From the NCBI RefSeq assembly GCF_028737315.1, contig NZ_JAQZAO010000004.1:62001-126000 (forward strand): a stretch of DNA of 64,000 nt. The letters run 5' to 3'. Made by a program: the position numbers and the translations under genes. Shown here one piece after another: positions 21,642 to 31,264 of the stretch. The notes under the pieces were generated by a model. That model was not told the DNA's origin and did no database searches. It saw nothing but the letters and a program-made list of their open reading frames with translations. Position 1 is the first letter of the stretch, and every line of letters begins with the position of its first letter. Source of the stretch: Actinomycetospora lemnae (GTDB lineage: Bacteria > Actinomycetota > Actinomycetes > Mycobacteriales > Pseudonocardiaceae).

Positions 21642-22760
21642 ATGACGACCACGCAGAACACCCGCACCCACTCCACCAGCACCCACTCCACCAGCACCTA
21701 CTCCACCGACGCCTGCGCCGAGACCGTCTTCGGCTGGATCCTCGGCATGGAGCAGACCACCGCGCTCTACCTCGGCGACCGGCTCGGCTGGTACGCCTCG
21801 CTCGCGCAGGACGGGCCGGCCACCGCGCCGGAGCTCGCCGCGCGCACCGGGACCTCCGCCCGGTACGCCCGCGAGTGGCTGGAGTACCAGGCGGTGAGCG
21901 GCCTGCTCACCGTCGACGACCCCGCCGCCGCCCCCGACGAGCGCCGCTTCGCGATGCCCGCCGAGCACGTCCCGGTGCTCGCCGACCTCGACAGCGAGGC
22001 GATCCTGACCCCGTTCGCCCGCATCCTCATGGCGTCGCTGCGCCACATCGACGACCTCCTCGAGGCCTACCGCACCGGCGGCGGCGTCAGCTGGGAGCAG
22101 CTCGGCGACGACGCCCGCGAGGGGCAGGCGGCGCAGAACCGCCCGCTGCTGCGCGACGGCCTGTCCCGCGACCACCTGCCGCTGCTGCCCGACGTCGACG
22201 CGGCCCTGCGCGGCGGCGGGCGGGTCGCCGACGTGGGCTGCGGCGAGGGCTGGTCGGCCATCGGCATCGCCCGGGCCTACCCCTCGGCGCGCGTCGACGG
22301 GTTCGACGTGGACGCCGCGTCGGTCGAGGCCGCGCGCCGGCACGCCGCGGACGAGGGCGTCGCCGAGCGGGTGCAGGTGCACCACGCCGACGTCGCCACC
22401 GCCGAGGCCGGTGCCTACGACCTCGTCTGCGCCTTCGAGTGCGTGCACGACATGCCCGACCCGGTCGCGGTCCTCGCCGCGATGCGCCGGGCCGTCGCGC
22501 CGGGCGGCACCGTGCTGATCATGGACGAGAAGGTGGCCGAGACCTTCGCGCCGGACGGTGACGAGGTCGAGCGGCTGTTCTACGGCTTCTCGCTCATGTG
22601 CTGCCTGCCCGACGGGCTGTCCACGGCCGGCTCGGTGGGCACCGGCACGGTCATGCGGCGCAGCACGCTCGAGGCGTACGCCCGGGAGGCCGGGTTCGCG
22701 CAGGTGGAGGTGCTCGACGAGCTCGACAACGACATCTTCCGCTTCTACCGGCTGTCCTGA
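21642..22760 (+). CDS. SAM-dependent methyltransferase with winged-helix N-domain (paralogue B)
   Basis: 372 residues from ATG; no strong ribosome site is seen, so expression may depend on the upstream genes. The first 21 residues are a Thr/Ser/His repeat encoded by a 15-bp tandem (21666-21710). A winged-helix domain (about 25-95; MEQTTALYLGDRLGWYASLA, GTSARYAREWLEYQAVSGLL) precedes a Rossmann domain with VADVGCGEG (about 196-204), DGFDVDAASVEAARRH and FECVHDMPDP. Domain order and motifs match the 13189-14289 protein, so the two are paralogues. Substrate unknown. Its 3' end overlaps that of the convergent PEP-utilising enzyme by 16 bp. Confidence 0.85.
   Translation: MTTTQNTRTHSTSTHSTSTYSTDACAETVFGWILGMEQTTALYLGDRLGWYASLAQDGPATAPELAARTGTSARYAREWLEYQAVSGLLTVDDPAAAPDERRFAMPAEHVPVLADLDSEAILTPFARILMASLRHIDDLLEAYRTGGGVSWEQLGDDAREGQAAQNRPLLRDGLSRDHLPLLPDVDAALRGGGRVADVGCGEGWSAIGIARAYPSARVDGFDVDAASVEAARRHAADEGVAERVQVHHADVATAEAGAYDLVCAFECVHDMPDPVAVLAAMRRAVAPGGTVLIMDEKVAETFAPDGDEVERLFYGFSLMCCLPDGLSTAGSVGTGTVMRRSTLEAYAREAGFAQVEVLDELDNDIFRFYRLS
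21666..21710 (+). repeat. 15-bp tandem repeat at the 5' end of methyltransferase B
   Basis: Three units of ACCCACTCCACCAGC; the first two are identical and the third has two changes. They encode a repeated Thr-His-Ser-Thr-Ser tail with no counterpart in paralogue A. Confidence 0.8.
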
Positions 22761-25375
22761 TCGTCCACCGGCTCCACCCGCCCGCGGGTGCCGTCGACCC
22801 GCACCGTGGCCACGTCCGCGAGGCGGTCGACGGCCCCGCGGACGCCGACCACCGCGGGCAGGCCGTACTCGCGGGCGACGACGGCGCCGTGCGAGTTCGA
22901 CCCGCCCATCTCCATCACCAGCCCCCCGGCGGTGAGGAACAGGGGCGTCCACCCGGGATCGGTGGACGGGCAGACGAGCACGTCGCCGGGCTCGAGGTGG
23001 GCGCCCTGCGGGTCGGTGATCACCCGGACCGGGCCGGTCACCGTGCCCGCGGAGGCGGGGACGCCGGTGAGGGCGCCGTCGTCCGGGGTGCCGGCGTCGG
23101 CGAGCGCCTCGGGCTCGGTGCCGTCGGAGAGCACGATGCGCGGTACGTGTCGGCGGCGCAGCTCGCGGGCGTGGGCGTCGCGGCGCTCGCGGACGAGGGC
23201 GCGGCGATCGAGGTCGTCCCGCGCCTCGCCGGCCTCGTCCAGCCGCAGGAAGAACACGTCGTCGGCGTCGTCGAGCAGGCCGCGGGCGACGAGGTCGGCG
23301 CCGACCGCGGCGAGCTCGGTCCGCGCGGCGGCGAGCACCGTGACCAGCCAGTACTTCGGCAGCTCCCGCAGGCCCGCGAGCTCGCGGGTCCGGTGGAGGG
23401 CGAACCGGACGAGTCGCCCGCGCGGGCCGCCCACCCGGGCGGCGAGGTCCGCGATCACCGCCTCGGCCTCGGCGGCGCTGCGCGCGAACACGGCGTCGGG
23501 GGCCCGGTCGGCGTCGGTCAGGCGCACGTAGTTGGCGAGCACGCCGAGCAGGTGGGTCGGGTCGTCGGACCACCGCGGCACGCCCAGGTCGATCTCGGCG
23601 ACGGCGCGCCGGCCGTGCACGGCGAGGAACGCGCCGAGCCCCGCGGTGAGCGCGGGCGGCCAGTCGTCGCTCTCGAGGGCGAGGTCGGCGGGCGGCGTCC
23701 CGGTCAGCGCGGCGACGATGGCGGGGTCGCGCCGCAGGCGGACGGCGAGGTCCCAGAGCGCGAGGTCCATCTCCGTGGTGACGTTGTGCGGCAGGCCCCG
23801 CAGGACGGTGCCCAGCTCGTCGGGGCGGGCGTGGTCGCCGAGGAGCGTCGCCGCCAGCCCGAGGGCCAGGAACCCGGCGATCGGGACGGGCGCGATCCGC
23901 GGCGCCATCGGCGCCATGAGGGAGAGCATCCAGCGCACCCGCTCCAGGCGCTCCTCCCGCCCGGCGTCCGGGGGCGCCGGCAGCGTCGCCGCGCCGTCCC
24001 GGACCCGGGCCAGGGCCCGCTCCCGCGCGCGGTCGGGGCGGATCCACGCCCCGGCGATCGCCGGCGGGATGCGGTAGCGGAGCGCGAGGCGGCCGACCCG
24101 CCGCACGGTCGGTAGCGGCGAGCGGCGGGTCACCGCGAGCTCGGGCCGGTCGAGCTGGGTGGCGATGACCTCCGCCGACCGGCGCTCCATCACCCCGAGG
24201 ACGCCGGCCACGCCGGCGCGCCCGACGCGGCTGCGCAGCACGTCGGTGAGGTCGACGAACAGGCGCTGGCCGGCCTCGGAGAGCATCGGCGGCCCCGCCT
24301 CGGGGTCGTCGACCGGCGTGCCGAGCAGGCGCGCGGCACCCGTGCCGAGGTGGCGCGCCGCCGACAGCCCGGCCGGGGTGAACGGCCGGAACACGCCCTG
24401 GGCGACGTTCGCGGACAGGAACAGGCGCAGGCCCGGGCGCCCCGGCACGAGCGGGTAGAGCGTGGTGATCGGGCGGGCCTGGGTCAGCCAGCGCGTGCCG
24501 TCGCGGTCGATCGCCCACTCGACGTCCTGCGGTGCGCCGAAGAGCTCCTCGACCCGGCGGCCGAGGCGCACGAGGCCGTGGACGTCGGCGTCCGGGAGCG
24601 TGGCGCCGCCCGCCGTGTGCGTCATGGCCTCCGTGCCCCCGCCCGGCCGCGCGCGCACCACCGTGCCGCCGGCCCCGGCGCGCCGCTCGGCGATCGTGCC
24701 GTCGGGAGCGACGACGACGTGCTCGGGGTCGACCGACCCGGACACCACGGACTCGCCCAGCCCGGGCGCCGCGTCGATGACGGCCTGTCCGCGTCGACCG
24801 GAGACGGGGTCGGCGGTGAACAGCACACCGGCCCAGCGGGCGTCGACCATCCGCTGGACGACGACCGCCAGGGTGACCGCCGCGTGGTCGATGCCACGGG
24901 CCGCGCGGTAGGCGACCGCGCGGTCGGTCCAGAGCGACGCCCAGCAGCGCCGGACCGCCTCGACCACGGCGTCGACGCCGACCACGTTGAGGTAGGTGTC
25001 CTGCTGCCCGGCGAAGCTGGCGTCGGGCAGGTCCTCGGCGGTCGCCGACGAGCGCACCGCCACCGGGCCCTCGGGGCACGCCCCGCGCACGGCGGCGGCG
25101 ACGCCGTCGGGCACCGGCACGGCGAGGACGACGTCCCGCGCCTTCTCGGCGAGGACCCCGGTGTCGGTGCTGCCCGCGTCGGCGAGCACGGGATCGAGCG
25201 CCGCACCCACCGCGGCCCGGTAGGCGGCCGTCGTCACGCAGACGCCGTCGGGCACGGGCAGCCCGGCGCGGACGAGGGCGCCGAGGTTGGCGGCCTTGCC
25301 GCCGACCCGGCCGAGCGTGGCGGGGTCCGCGGGGTCGATCGCGTCGAGGGGCAGCACGAGCGTCTCGGTCGTCAT
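22745..25375 (-). CDS. PEP synthase-like phosphotransferase, rifampicin phosphotransferase (Rph) type
   Basis: 876 residues from the ATG at 25375. The N-terminal ATP-grasp half has LGRVGGKAANLGALVRAGLPVPDG and VAVRSSATAEDLPDASFAGQ. A central helical region contains RLFVDLTDVLRSRVGRAG. The C-terminal swivelling domain has GGSNSHGAVVAREYGLPAVV, with phospho-histidine His829. Length and domain order match Rph, which phosphorylates rifamycins with ATP (releasing AMP and Pi), rather than PpsA (~790 residues); SHGAVVAREYG is also closer to Rph. No rifamycin-associated promoter element was found. It is translated from an ATGA overlap with an upstream MarR gene, suggesting drug- or ligand-induced expression. 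A different small-molecule acceptor is possible. Confidence 0.75.
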   Translation of the reverse strand: MTTETLVLPLDAIDPADPATLGRVGGKAANLGALVRAGLPVPDGVCVTTAAYRAAVGAALDPVLADAGSTDTGVLAEKARDVVLAVPVPDGVAAAVRGACPEGPVAVRSSATAEDLPDASFAGQQDTYLNVVGVDAVVEAVRRCWASLWTDRAVAYRAARGIDHAAVTLAVVVQRMVDARWAGVLFTADPVSGRRGQAVIDAAPGLGESVVSGSVDPEHVVVAPDGTIAERRAGAGGTVVRARPGGGTEAMTHTAGGATLPDADVHGLVRLGRRVEELFGAPQDVEWAIDRDGTRWLTQARPITTLYPLVPGRPGLRLFLSANVAQGVFRPFTPAGLSAARHLGTGAARLLGTPVDDPEAGPPMLSEAGQRLFVDLTDVLRSRVGRAGVAGVLGVMERRSAEVIATQLDRPELAVTRRSPLPTVRRVGRLALRYRIPPAIAGAWIRPDRARERALARVRDGAATLPAPPDAGREERLERVRWMLSLMAPMAPRIAPVPIAGFLALGLAATLLGDHARPDELGTVLRGLPHNVTTEMDLALWDLAVRLRRDPAIVAALTGTPPADLALESDDWPPALTAGLGAFLAVHGRRAVAEIDLGVPRWSDDPTHLLGVLANYVRLTDADRAPDAVFARSAAEAEAVIADLAARVGGPRGRLVRFALHRTRELAGLRELPKYWLVTVLAAARTELAAVGADLVARGLLDDADDVFFLRLDEAGEARDDLDRRALVRERRDAHARELRRRHVPRIVLSDGTEPEALADAGTPDDGALTGVPASAGTVTGPVRVITDPQGAHLEPGDVLVCPSTDPGWTPLFLTAGGLVMEMGGSNSHGAVVAREYGLPAVVGVRGAVDRLADVATVRVDGTRGRVEPVDDQDSR

Positions 25376-25827
25376 GGTCCGGTCCTCCTCTCCTGCCGGG
25401 CGGCGTCGCCGAGCAGGGCCATCGCGCGTGCCACCAGGGCCCGGTCCGCGGGGTCGAGGCGGTCCATGATCTTCAGCTGGGCGTCGGCCCGGGTGCGCTC
25501 GAGGCGGCGCAGCAGCGCGTCGCCGTCCTTGGCGATGGCCACCCGGCGGACCCGCCGGTCGGTGGGGTGCTCCTGGCGGTCGACGAGGCCGCGCCGCACG
25601 AGGCCGTCGACGAGCCGGCTGGTGGCCGAGACCGACCGGCCGACCCGCTCCGCCAGGGCACCGAGGGACACGGGCTCGCCGCCGTCGAGCACGTAGAGCG
25701 TCGCGAGCTGGGTCATCGAGAGCTCGTCCCCGCCGTCCACCACCGCGAGGAGGTCGAGCAGGAAGGCGGGGATCATCGCGCGTCGCATGTCCCCGAAGCT
25801 CGTGGCGAGGTGCTCGCGCTCGTCCAT
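25372..25827 (-). CDS. MarR family transcriptional regulator
   Basis: 151 residues from the ATG at 25827, chosen because AAGGA precedes it; upstream in-frame ATGs at 25863 and 25890 lack ribosome sites. The winged helix spans about 35-102 (MTQLATLYVL, VSLGALAERVGRSVSATSRLVDGLVRRGLV, and the wing DRQEHPTDRRVRRVAI), with flanking dimerisation helices. MarR proteins are usually ligand-relieved repressors of adjacent efflux or inactivation genes. It overlaps the Rph-like gene by 4 bp (ATGA) and faces the second AfsR-type gene across ~90 bp containing a near-palindrome at 25849-25864, a likely operator for both. Confidence 0.88.
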   Translation of the reverse strand: MDEREHLATSFGDMRRAMIPAFLLDLLAVVDGGDELSMTQLATLYVLDGGEPVSLGALAERVGRSVSATSRLVDGLVRRGLVDRQEHPTDRRVRRVAIAKDGDALLRRLERTRADAQLKIMDRLDPADRALVARAMALLGDAARQERRTGP

Positions 25828-25848
25828 CGGCGATCCTTGCAGTCGTGC

Positions 25849-25864
25849 AATGAGTGCATTCATG
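25849..25864. promoter_or_regulatory. Candidate MarR operator
   Basis: AATGAGTGCATTCATG is a 12-of-16 palindrome, AT-richer than its surroundings, centred ~30 bp upstream of the marR start and ~70 bp from the divergent AfsR-type start. Size fits a MarR dimer site; no binding evidence. Confidence 0.45.
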
Positions 25865-25925
25865 CAAGCACCAGGTGAGGCCGCGGTCAAGGGTGGCTAG
25901 GCTGCGGCCGCGGGTGGTGGACGAG

Positions 25926-28871
25926 ATGCGGTTGCGGGTGCTGGGCACGATCGCGGTCGACGACGCCCCGGTCCGCTCGGGGCGCGTCCGGCGCCTGCTC
26001 GCGGTGCTCGCGCTCGACCCCGGCCGGGTCGTCGGCGTCGACCGGCTGGTGGACGACGTGTGGCCCGGCGAGGCACCCGTGCACGGCGAGGCGGCGCTGC
26101 ACAGCCTCATCGCGCGGGCCCGGCGGGTGCTCGGCGCCGCGGCGCTCGCGACCCGCCCGCCCGGCTACGCGCTCGAGCTCGCGGCCGACGACCTCGATGC
26201 GACCGCGGCGGCGGGGCTGCACCAGCGGGCGCGTGGGGAGGTGGACGCGCACGCCCGGGCGTCGCTGCTGGACGAGGCGCTGGCGCTGTGGCACGGACCG
26301 GCGTTCGCGGAGTTCGCCGACGAGGAGCCGTTCCGGCCCGTGGCCGTGCGCCTCGAGGAGCTGCGCCGCGAGCTCGAGGACGCCCGCGCGCAGACCGACC
26401 TCGACCTCGGCCGGCCGGGGGACGCCGTCGCCCGGCTCGAGGTGCTCGTGGCCGCGGAGCCGCTGCGGGAACGCCGCCGCGAGCTGCTCGTCGACGCGCT
26501 GCACCGCGCCGGGCGGCCGGGCGACGCCCTCGCCGCGGTCGCCGCCCACCGGCGGGTGCTCGCCGACGAGCTGGGCCTCGACCCGGGCCCGGCGATCCGC
26601 GAGCTCGAGGCCCGGGTGCTGGCGGGGGAGCCCGCGCCGACCTCGCGGCCCCCGCCCGCACCCGCGCCCGCACCCGCGCCGCCCGCACCCGCGGAGGCAG
26701 CGAACGCGCCGTCCGCTGCTTCTACGCGAGCGAACGGCGCGTTCGCTCCACCGGAGGCGTCCCCGGGCCCCGCGCTGCCGGCGATGATCGGGCGCGGGTC
26801 GGCCCTGGCCGGCGTGACCGGGGCGCTCGGGGACGGGCCGGTGACGCTCGTCGGGCCCGGCGGGGTCGGGAAGACGACGCTCGCCCGGCACGTCGCGGCG
26901 TCGGTGGGCGGGTCGTTCCCGGACGGCGTGGTCGTCGCCGAGCTCGCGACCGTGGCCACCGGCGACGAGGTCGCCCCGGCGGTCGTCGCGGCCGTGGGCG
27001 CCCCGGGCGCGTCGGGTGCCGACGCCCGCGAGCGGGTCCCCGCGGTCCTGCGCGGTCGCCGCGTGCTGCTCGTGCTCGACAACGCCGAGCACGTCGTCGA
27101 CGCCGTGGCCGAGCTGGTCGAGCGCCTCGCCGCCACCTGCCCGACAGTGACCGTGCTCGCCACCAGCCGCGAGCCGCTCGGCGTGCCCGGCGAGCGGGTC
27201 CGCCCGCTCCCGCCGCTGGCCGACGACGCGGCCGTCGCGCTCTTCGCCGAGCGGGCGAGCGCGGCCGACCCGACGTTCGCCGTCACCGACGCGAACCGCG
27301 ACGCCGTCACCGAGGTCTGCCGACGCCTCGACCGGCTGCCCCTGGCCCTCGAGCTGGCCGCGGCCCGGATGCGGGTGGTCTCGCCGGCCGAGCTGGCCGC
27401 GGACCTCCCGGTGCACCGGCGCTTCCTGCGCAGCCCGCACCGCGGCGGCACGAGTCGCCACCGGACCCTGCACGACGTCGTCGACTGGTCCTACCGCCTC
27501 CTCGAGGAGCGCGAGCGCACGGTGCTCGACCGGCTCGGCGTGTTCGCCGGGAGCTTCACCCGGGCCGCCGCGCGGGCGATCACCGACGAGCCCGACCTCG
27601 ACGCGGTGCTCGCCGCGCTCGTGGACAAGTCGCTGGTCACCGCGTCGGTGGACCACGCCCACCCCGGCCCGACGCGCTACGCCCTGCTCGAGACCGTGCG
27701 GGCCCACGTCCGCGAGCGGCTCGACGAGGCCGGCGAGACCGCCGCGGTCCGGCGACGCCACGCGGAGGAGGCGCGCGGATTCCTGCGCCGCACCGGACGC
27801 CTCGCGGGCCCGGACGCCGACCGCCGCCTCGCCGCCGTCCTCGCCGAGTGGGACGAGCTGCGGGCCGCGGTCGCCTGGTCGTCCGCGCACGACCCCGCGC
27901 TGGCCGCGGACCTCGTCGCCGCGCTCGTCGACGTCGGCGAGGTGCGCATGACCCCGGAGCTGTTCGCGTGGGCCGACGCGCTCCTCGCCGCGGAGGTGGA
28001 CCTCGGCACCTCCACCCCCTGGGTGCACGCCGTCGCCGCGGAGGGGGCGCGGTTCGCCGGCGACCTCGACCGCGCGCAGGAGCACGTCGCGGCCGGGCGC
28101 CGCGCCCTCGCCGCGCCCGGGGATCCCGCGGCGGCCGTGCTGGCCTTCCTGCACTCCGAGGTGGCGGGCTTCGCCGGACGGGGCGCGGAGTCGGCCGAGG
28201 CGGCGACGGCCGCCGAGCGCCTCGCGGTGGCCGCCGGCGACCACCGCCTGCGGGCGCTCGCCATCTGCTGCCGCCTCCTCGCGGTCGCGTACGACGGGGA
28301 CCACGACGGGGCCGTGGCCGAGGCTGACGCCTTGGACGCCGCGGTGCGCGACAGCGGCGACCCCCTGCTGCGGCCGTGGAGCGTCTACGCCCGCGGCGAG
28401 GTGCGGGTCGAGCGCGACCCCGCCGCGGCGCTCGACCTCGTCGAGGAGGCCGTCCGCCTCGCCCGCGCGGTGGGCGAGCAGTACGCCCTCGGCGTCGCCC
28501 TGGTGACCGTCACGTCCCTGCGCACCCGCCAGGGCGACGTCCCCGGCGCCGCCCGCGCGGCCGCGGAGTCCCTGGAGCACTGGCGCGGCACCGGCAACCG
28601 CACCCACCTGTGGGTCGGCCTGCGTGCGGTGGTCGAGCTGCTCGCCCAGGCGGGTCGGGACGACGTGGCGGCCGAGCTCCTCGGCGGCCTCGCCGCCCGC
28701 CGTTCCGGCGGCGCCCTGTTCGGCGCCGACGCCGCGCGCCTCGCCGCGCTGCGCGACGACCTCGCCGCCCGGCTCGGCGCGGAGGCCCTCGACCGCGCCG
28801 CGCGCCGCGGCGCCGCCCGCGACGACGACGGGCTCGTCGACCTCGCCCGCGAGGTCCTCCGCGCGCCGTGA
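25926..28871 (+). CDS. AfsR/SARP-type transcriptional regulator with NB-ARC ATPase (paralogue 2), containing an in-frame palindromic repeat
   Basis: 981 residues from ATG; a GTG at 25914 (four residues longer) sits 10 nt behind TAGGCT and is an alternative start. The DNA-binding domain begins MRLRVLGTIAVDDAP, then a BTAD (about 95-235), an Ala/Pro linker (238-285), NB-ARC with Walker A GPGGVGKT (310-317), LLVLDNAEHVVD and ATSREPLG, and C-terminal helical repeats. Linker residues ~258-276 are encoded by a hairpin repeat (26697-26750) that recurs outside genes at 63942. It is divergent from the MarR/Rph-like operon, a plausible target. Domain order equals that of the 16440 regulator, but residue-level similarity looks moderate, so this is not a recent duplication. 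Confidence 0.9.
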   Translation: MRLRVLGTIAVDDAPVRSGRVRRLLAVLALDPGRVVGVDRLVDDVWPGEAPVHGEAALHSLIARARRVLGAAALATRPPGYALELAADDLDATAAAGLHQRARGEVDAHARASLLDEALALWHGPAFAEFADEEPFRPVAVRLEELRRELEDARAQTDLDLGRPGDAVARLEVLVAAEPLRERRRELLVDALHRAGRPGDALAAVAAHRRVLADELGLDPGPAIRELEARVLAGEPAPTSRPPPAPAPAPAPPAPAEAANAPSAASTRANGAFAPPEASPGPALPAMIGRGSALAGVTGALGDGPVTLVGPGGVGKTTLARHVAASVGGSFPDGVVVAELATVATGDEVAPAVVAAVGAPGASGADARERVPAVLRGRRVLLVLDNAEHVVDAVAELVERLAATCPTVTVLATSREPLGVPGERVRPLPPLADDAAVALFAERASAADPTFAVTDANRDAVTEVCRRLDRLPLALELAAARMRVVSPAELAADLPVHRRFLRSPHRGGTSRHRTLHDVVDWSYRLLEERERTVLDRLGVFAGSFTRAAARAITDEPDLDAVLAALVDKSLVTASVDHAHPGPTRYALLETVRAHVRERLDEAGETAAVRRRHAEEARGFLRRTGRLAGPDADRRLAAVLAEWDELRAAVAWSSAHDPALAADLVAALVDVGEVRMTPELFAWADALLAAEVDLGTSTPWVHAVAAEGARFAGDLDRAQEHVAAGRRALAAPGDPAAAVLAFLHSEVAGFAGRGAESAEAATAAERLAVAAGDHRLRALAICCRLLAVAYDGDHDGAVAEADALDAAVRDSGDPLLRPWSVYARGEVRVERDPAAALDLVEEAVRLARAVGEQYALGVALVTVTSLRTRQGDVPGAARAAAESLEHWRGTGNRTHLWVGLRAVVELLAQAGRDDVAAELLGGLAARRSGGALFGADAARLAALRDDLAARLGAEALDRAARRGAARDDDGLVDLAREVLRAP
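26697..26750. repeat. Hairpin repeat (family II) inside a coding sequence
   Basis: Starting GGCAGCGAACG, with CTGCTTCTA in the middle and GAACGGCGCGTTCGCT at the end. It matches the copy at 63942 at 42 of 52 positions without gaps. Here it is read in frame as the disordered linker of an AfsR-type regulator. Confidence 0.8.
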
Positions 28872-29092
28872 GAGGGCCCTCATCGCGCTCTCCCGGAGGA
28901 CTCACCGGCGCCGACGACCCCGGTCCGTGCCGGGCGAGGGACGCCCGCGCGGGATCCGGAGGCATCGATGAGCTCGATGACCCGCACCTCTGTGCGCAGG
29001 GCGGTGTCCGTGCGGGCGTCGGTGGCCCGGAGGAATCGGCGAGGTGGCCGGCCGGTGGCGTGGCGCGGTCGTCCCGACGGTCGGCGGCAGGA

Positions 29093-29371
29093 TCAGCCGT
29101 CGTCCCCGCCGCCGGCTCCCTCGGCGGCGTCGTCCGGGCCGTCGTCCGCGCCGTCATCCCCCGCCTCCTGCCCCCCGGCGGGCGGCGGCGCCACGTAGCC
29201 GTCGTCGTCCTGCTCGGGGGCGGGGGCCCCGCCCGGTGCCGGCGGCACGGACGGCACCGACACCGGCGCGGGCAGCGGGACGCCCGACGAGGTGTCGCAC
29301 GCGGTCGCGCCCACCATGCCGAACCCGAGGCCCGCGAGCAGCAGGGCGGCGGAGAGCGTCGGTCGAGTCAT
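29093..29371 (-). CDS. Small putative lipoprotein, acidic
   Basis: 92 residues from the ATG at 29371 with GGATGG upstream. A hydrophobic signal segment (about 6-22) ends at ATAC, giving a possible lipidated Cys25, although Ala at the -3 position is not ideal for a lipobox. The mature part is Pro/Ala/Val-rich and then Asp/Gly-rich (EQDDDGYVAPPP and a run of Asp-Gly to the end), so it is probably extended and disordered outside the membrane. No known family is recognised. The 221 bp between it and the upstream AfsR-type gene show no further gene; a weak GAGGGCCCTC palindrome sits at 28873. Confidence 0.55.
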   Translation of the reverse strand: MTRPTLSAALLLAGLGFGMVGATACDTSSGVPLPAPVSVPSVPPAPGGAPAPEQDDDGYVAPPPAGGQEAGDDGADDGPDDAAEGAGGGDDG

Positions 29372-29424
29372 GCCGCCATCCTGGTCGTCGCGGGTGAGCC
29401 GTCCGTGATGCCGGGGTGCGCTGC

Positions 29425-31113
<1,689 letters not shown>

Positions 31114-31121
31114 GATCACCG

Positions 31122-31127
31122 ACTCTA
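31122..31127 (-). promoter_or_regulatory. -10 box TAGAGT, leaderless promoter of the ABC-F gene
   Basis: TAGAGT on the minus strand, 8 nt before the GTG at 31113; fits TANNNT. Confidence 0.55.
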
Positions 31128-31161
31128 ACCGCGCTCCACCACCGGGTTCCGGGAGTCGTTC

Positions 31162-31201
31162 GTGAGCACTTTCCACGCCTATAGCCGTGGAAAGTGCTCA
31201 C
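31162..31201. repeat. Perfect hairpin (repeat family III) in a divergent promoter gap
   Basis: 16-bp arms GTGAGCACTTTCCACG and complement around an 8-nt loop. It sits between two divergently transcribed genes, so it cannot be a terminator for either. A relative lies at 59131-59170. Confidence 0.85.
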
Positions 31202-31251
31202 ATGCCCGGCGCGCCGGTGACGGGCTGCACGATGGGGGGACGCGGGCGTCG

Positions 31252-31257
31252 TACCCT
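31252..31257 (+). promoter_or_regulatory. -10 box TACCCT, leaderless promoter of the pyrE operon
   Basis: TACCCT ends 7 nt before the GTG at 31265. Confidence 0.6.
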
Positions 31258-31264
31258 GCAGGGC

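Noticed and set aside
28873-28900. GAGGGCCCTC palindrome after the second AfsR-type gene as a terminator
   Set aside because: Very short stem with no extension and no second copy; cannot be told from chance in GC-rich DNA.
28968-29198. Small plus-strand open frame between the AfsR-type regulator and the lipoprotein gene
   Set aside because: Arg/Pro-rich translation that runs antisense into the better-supported lipoprotein gene.
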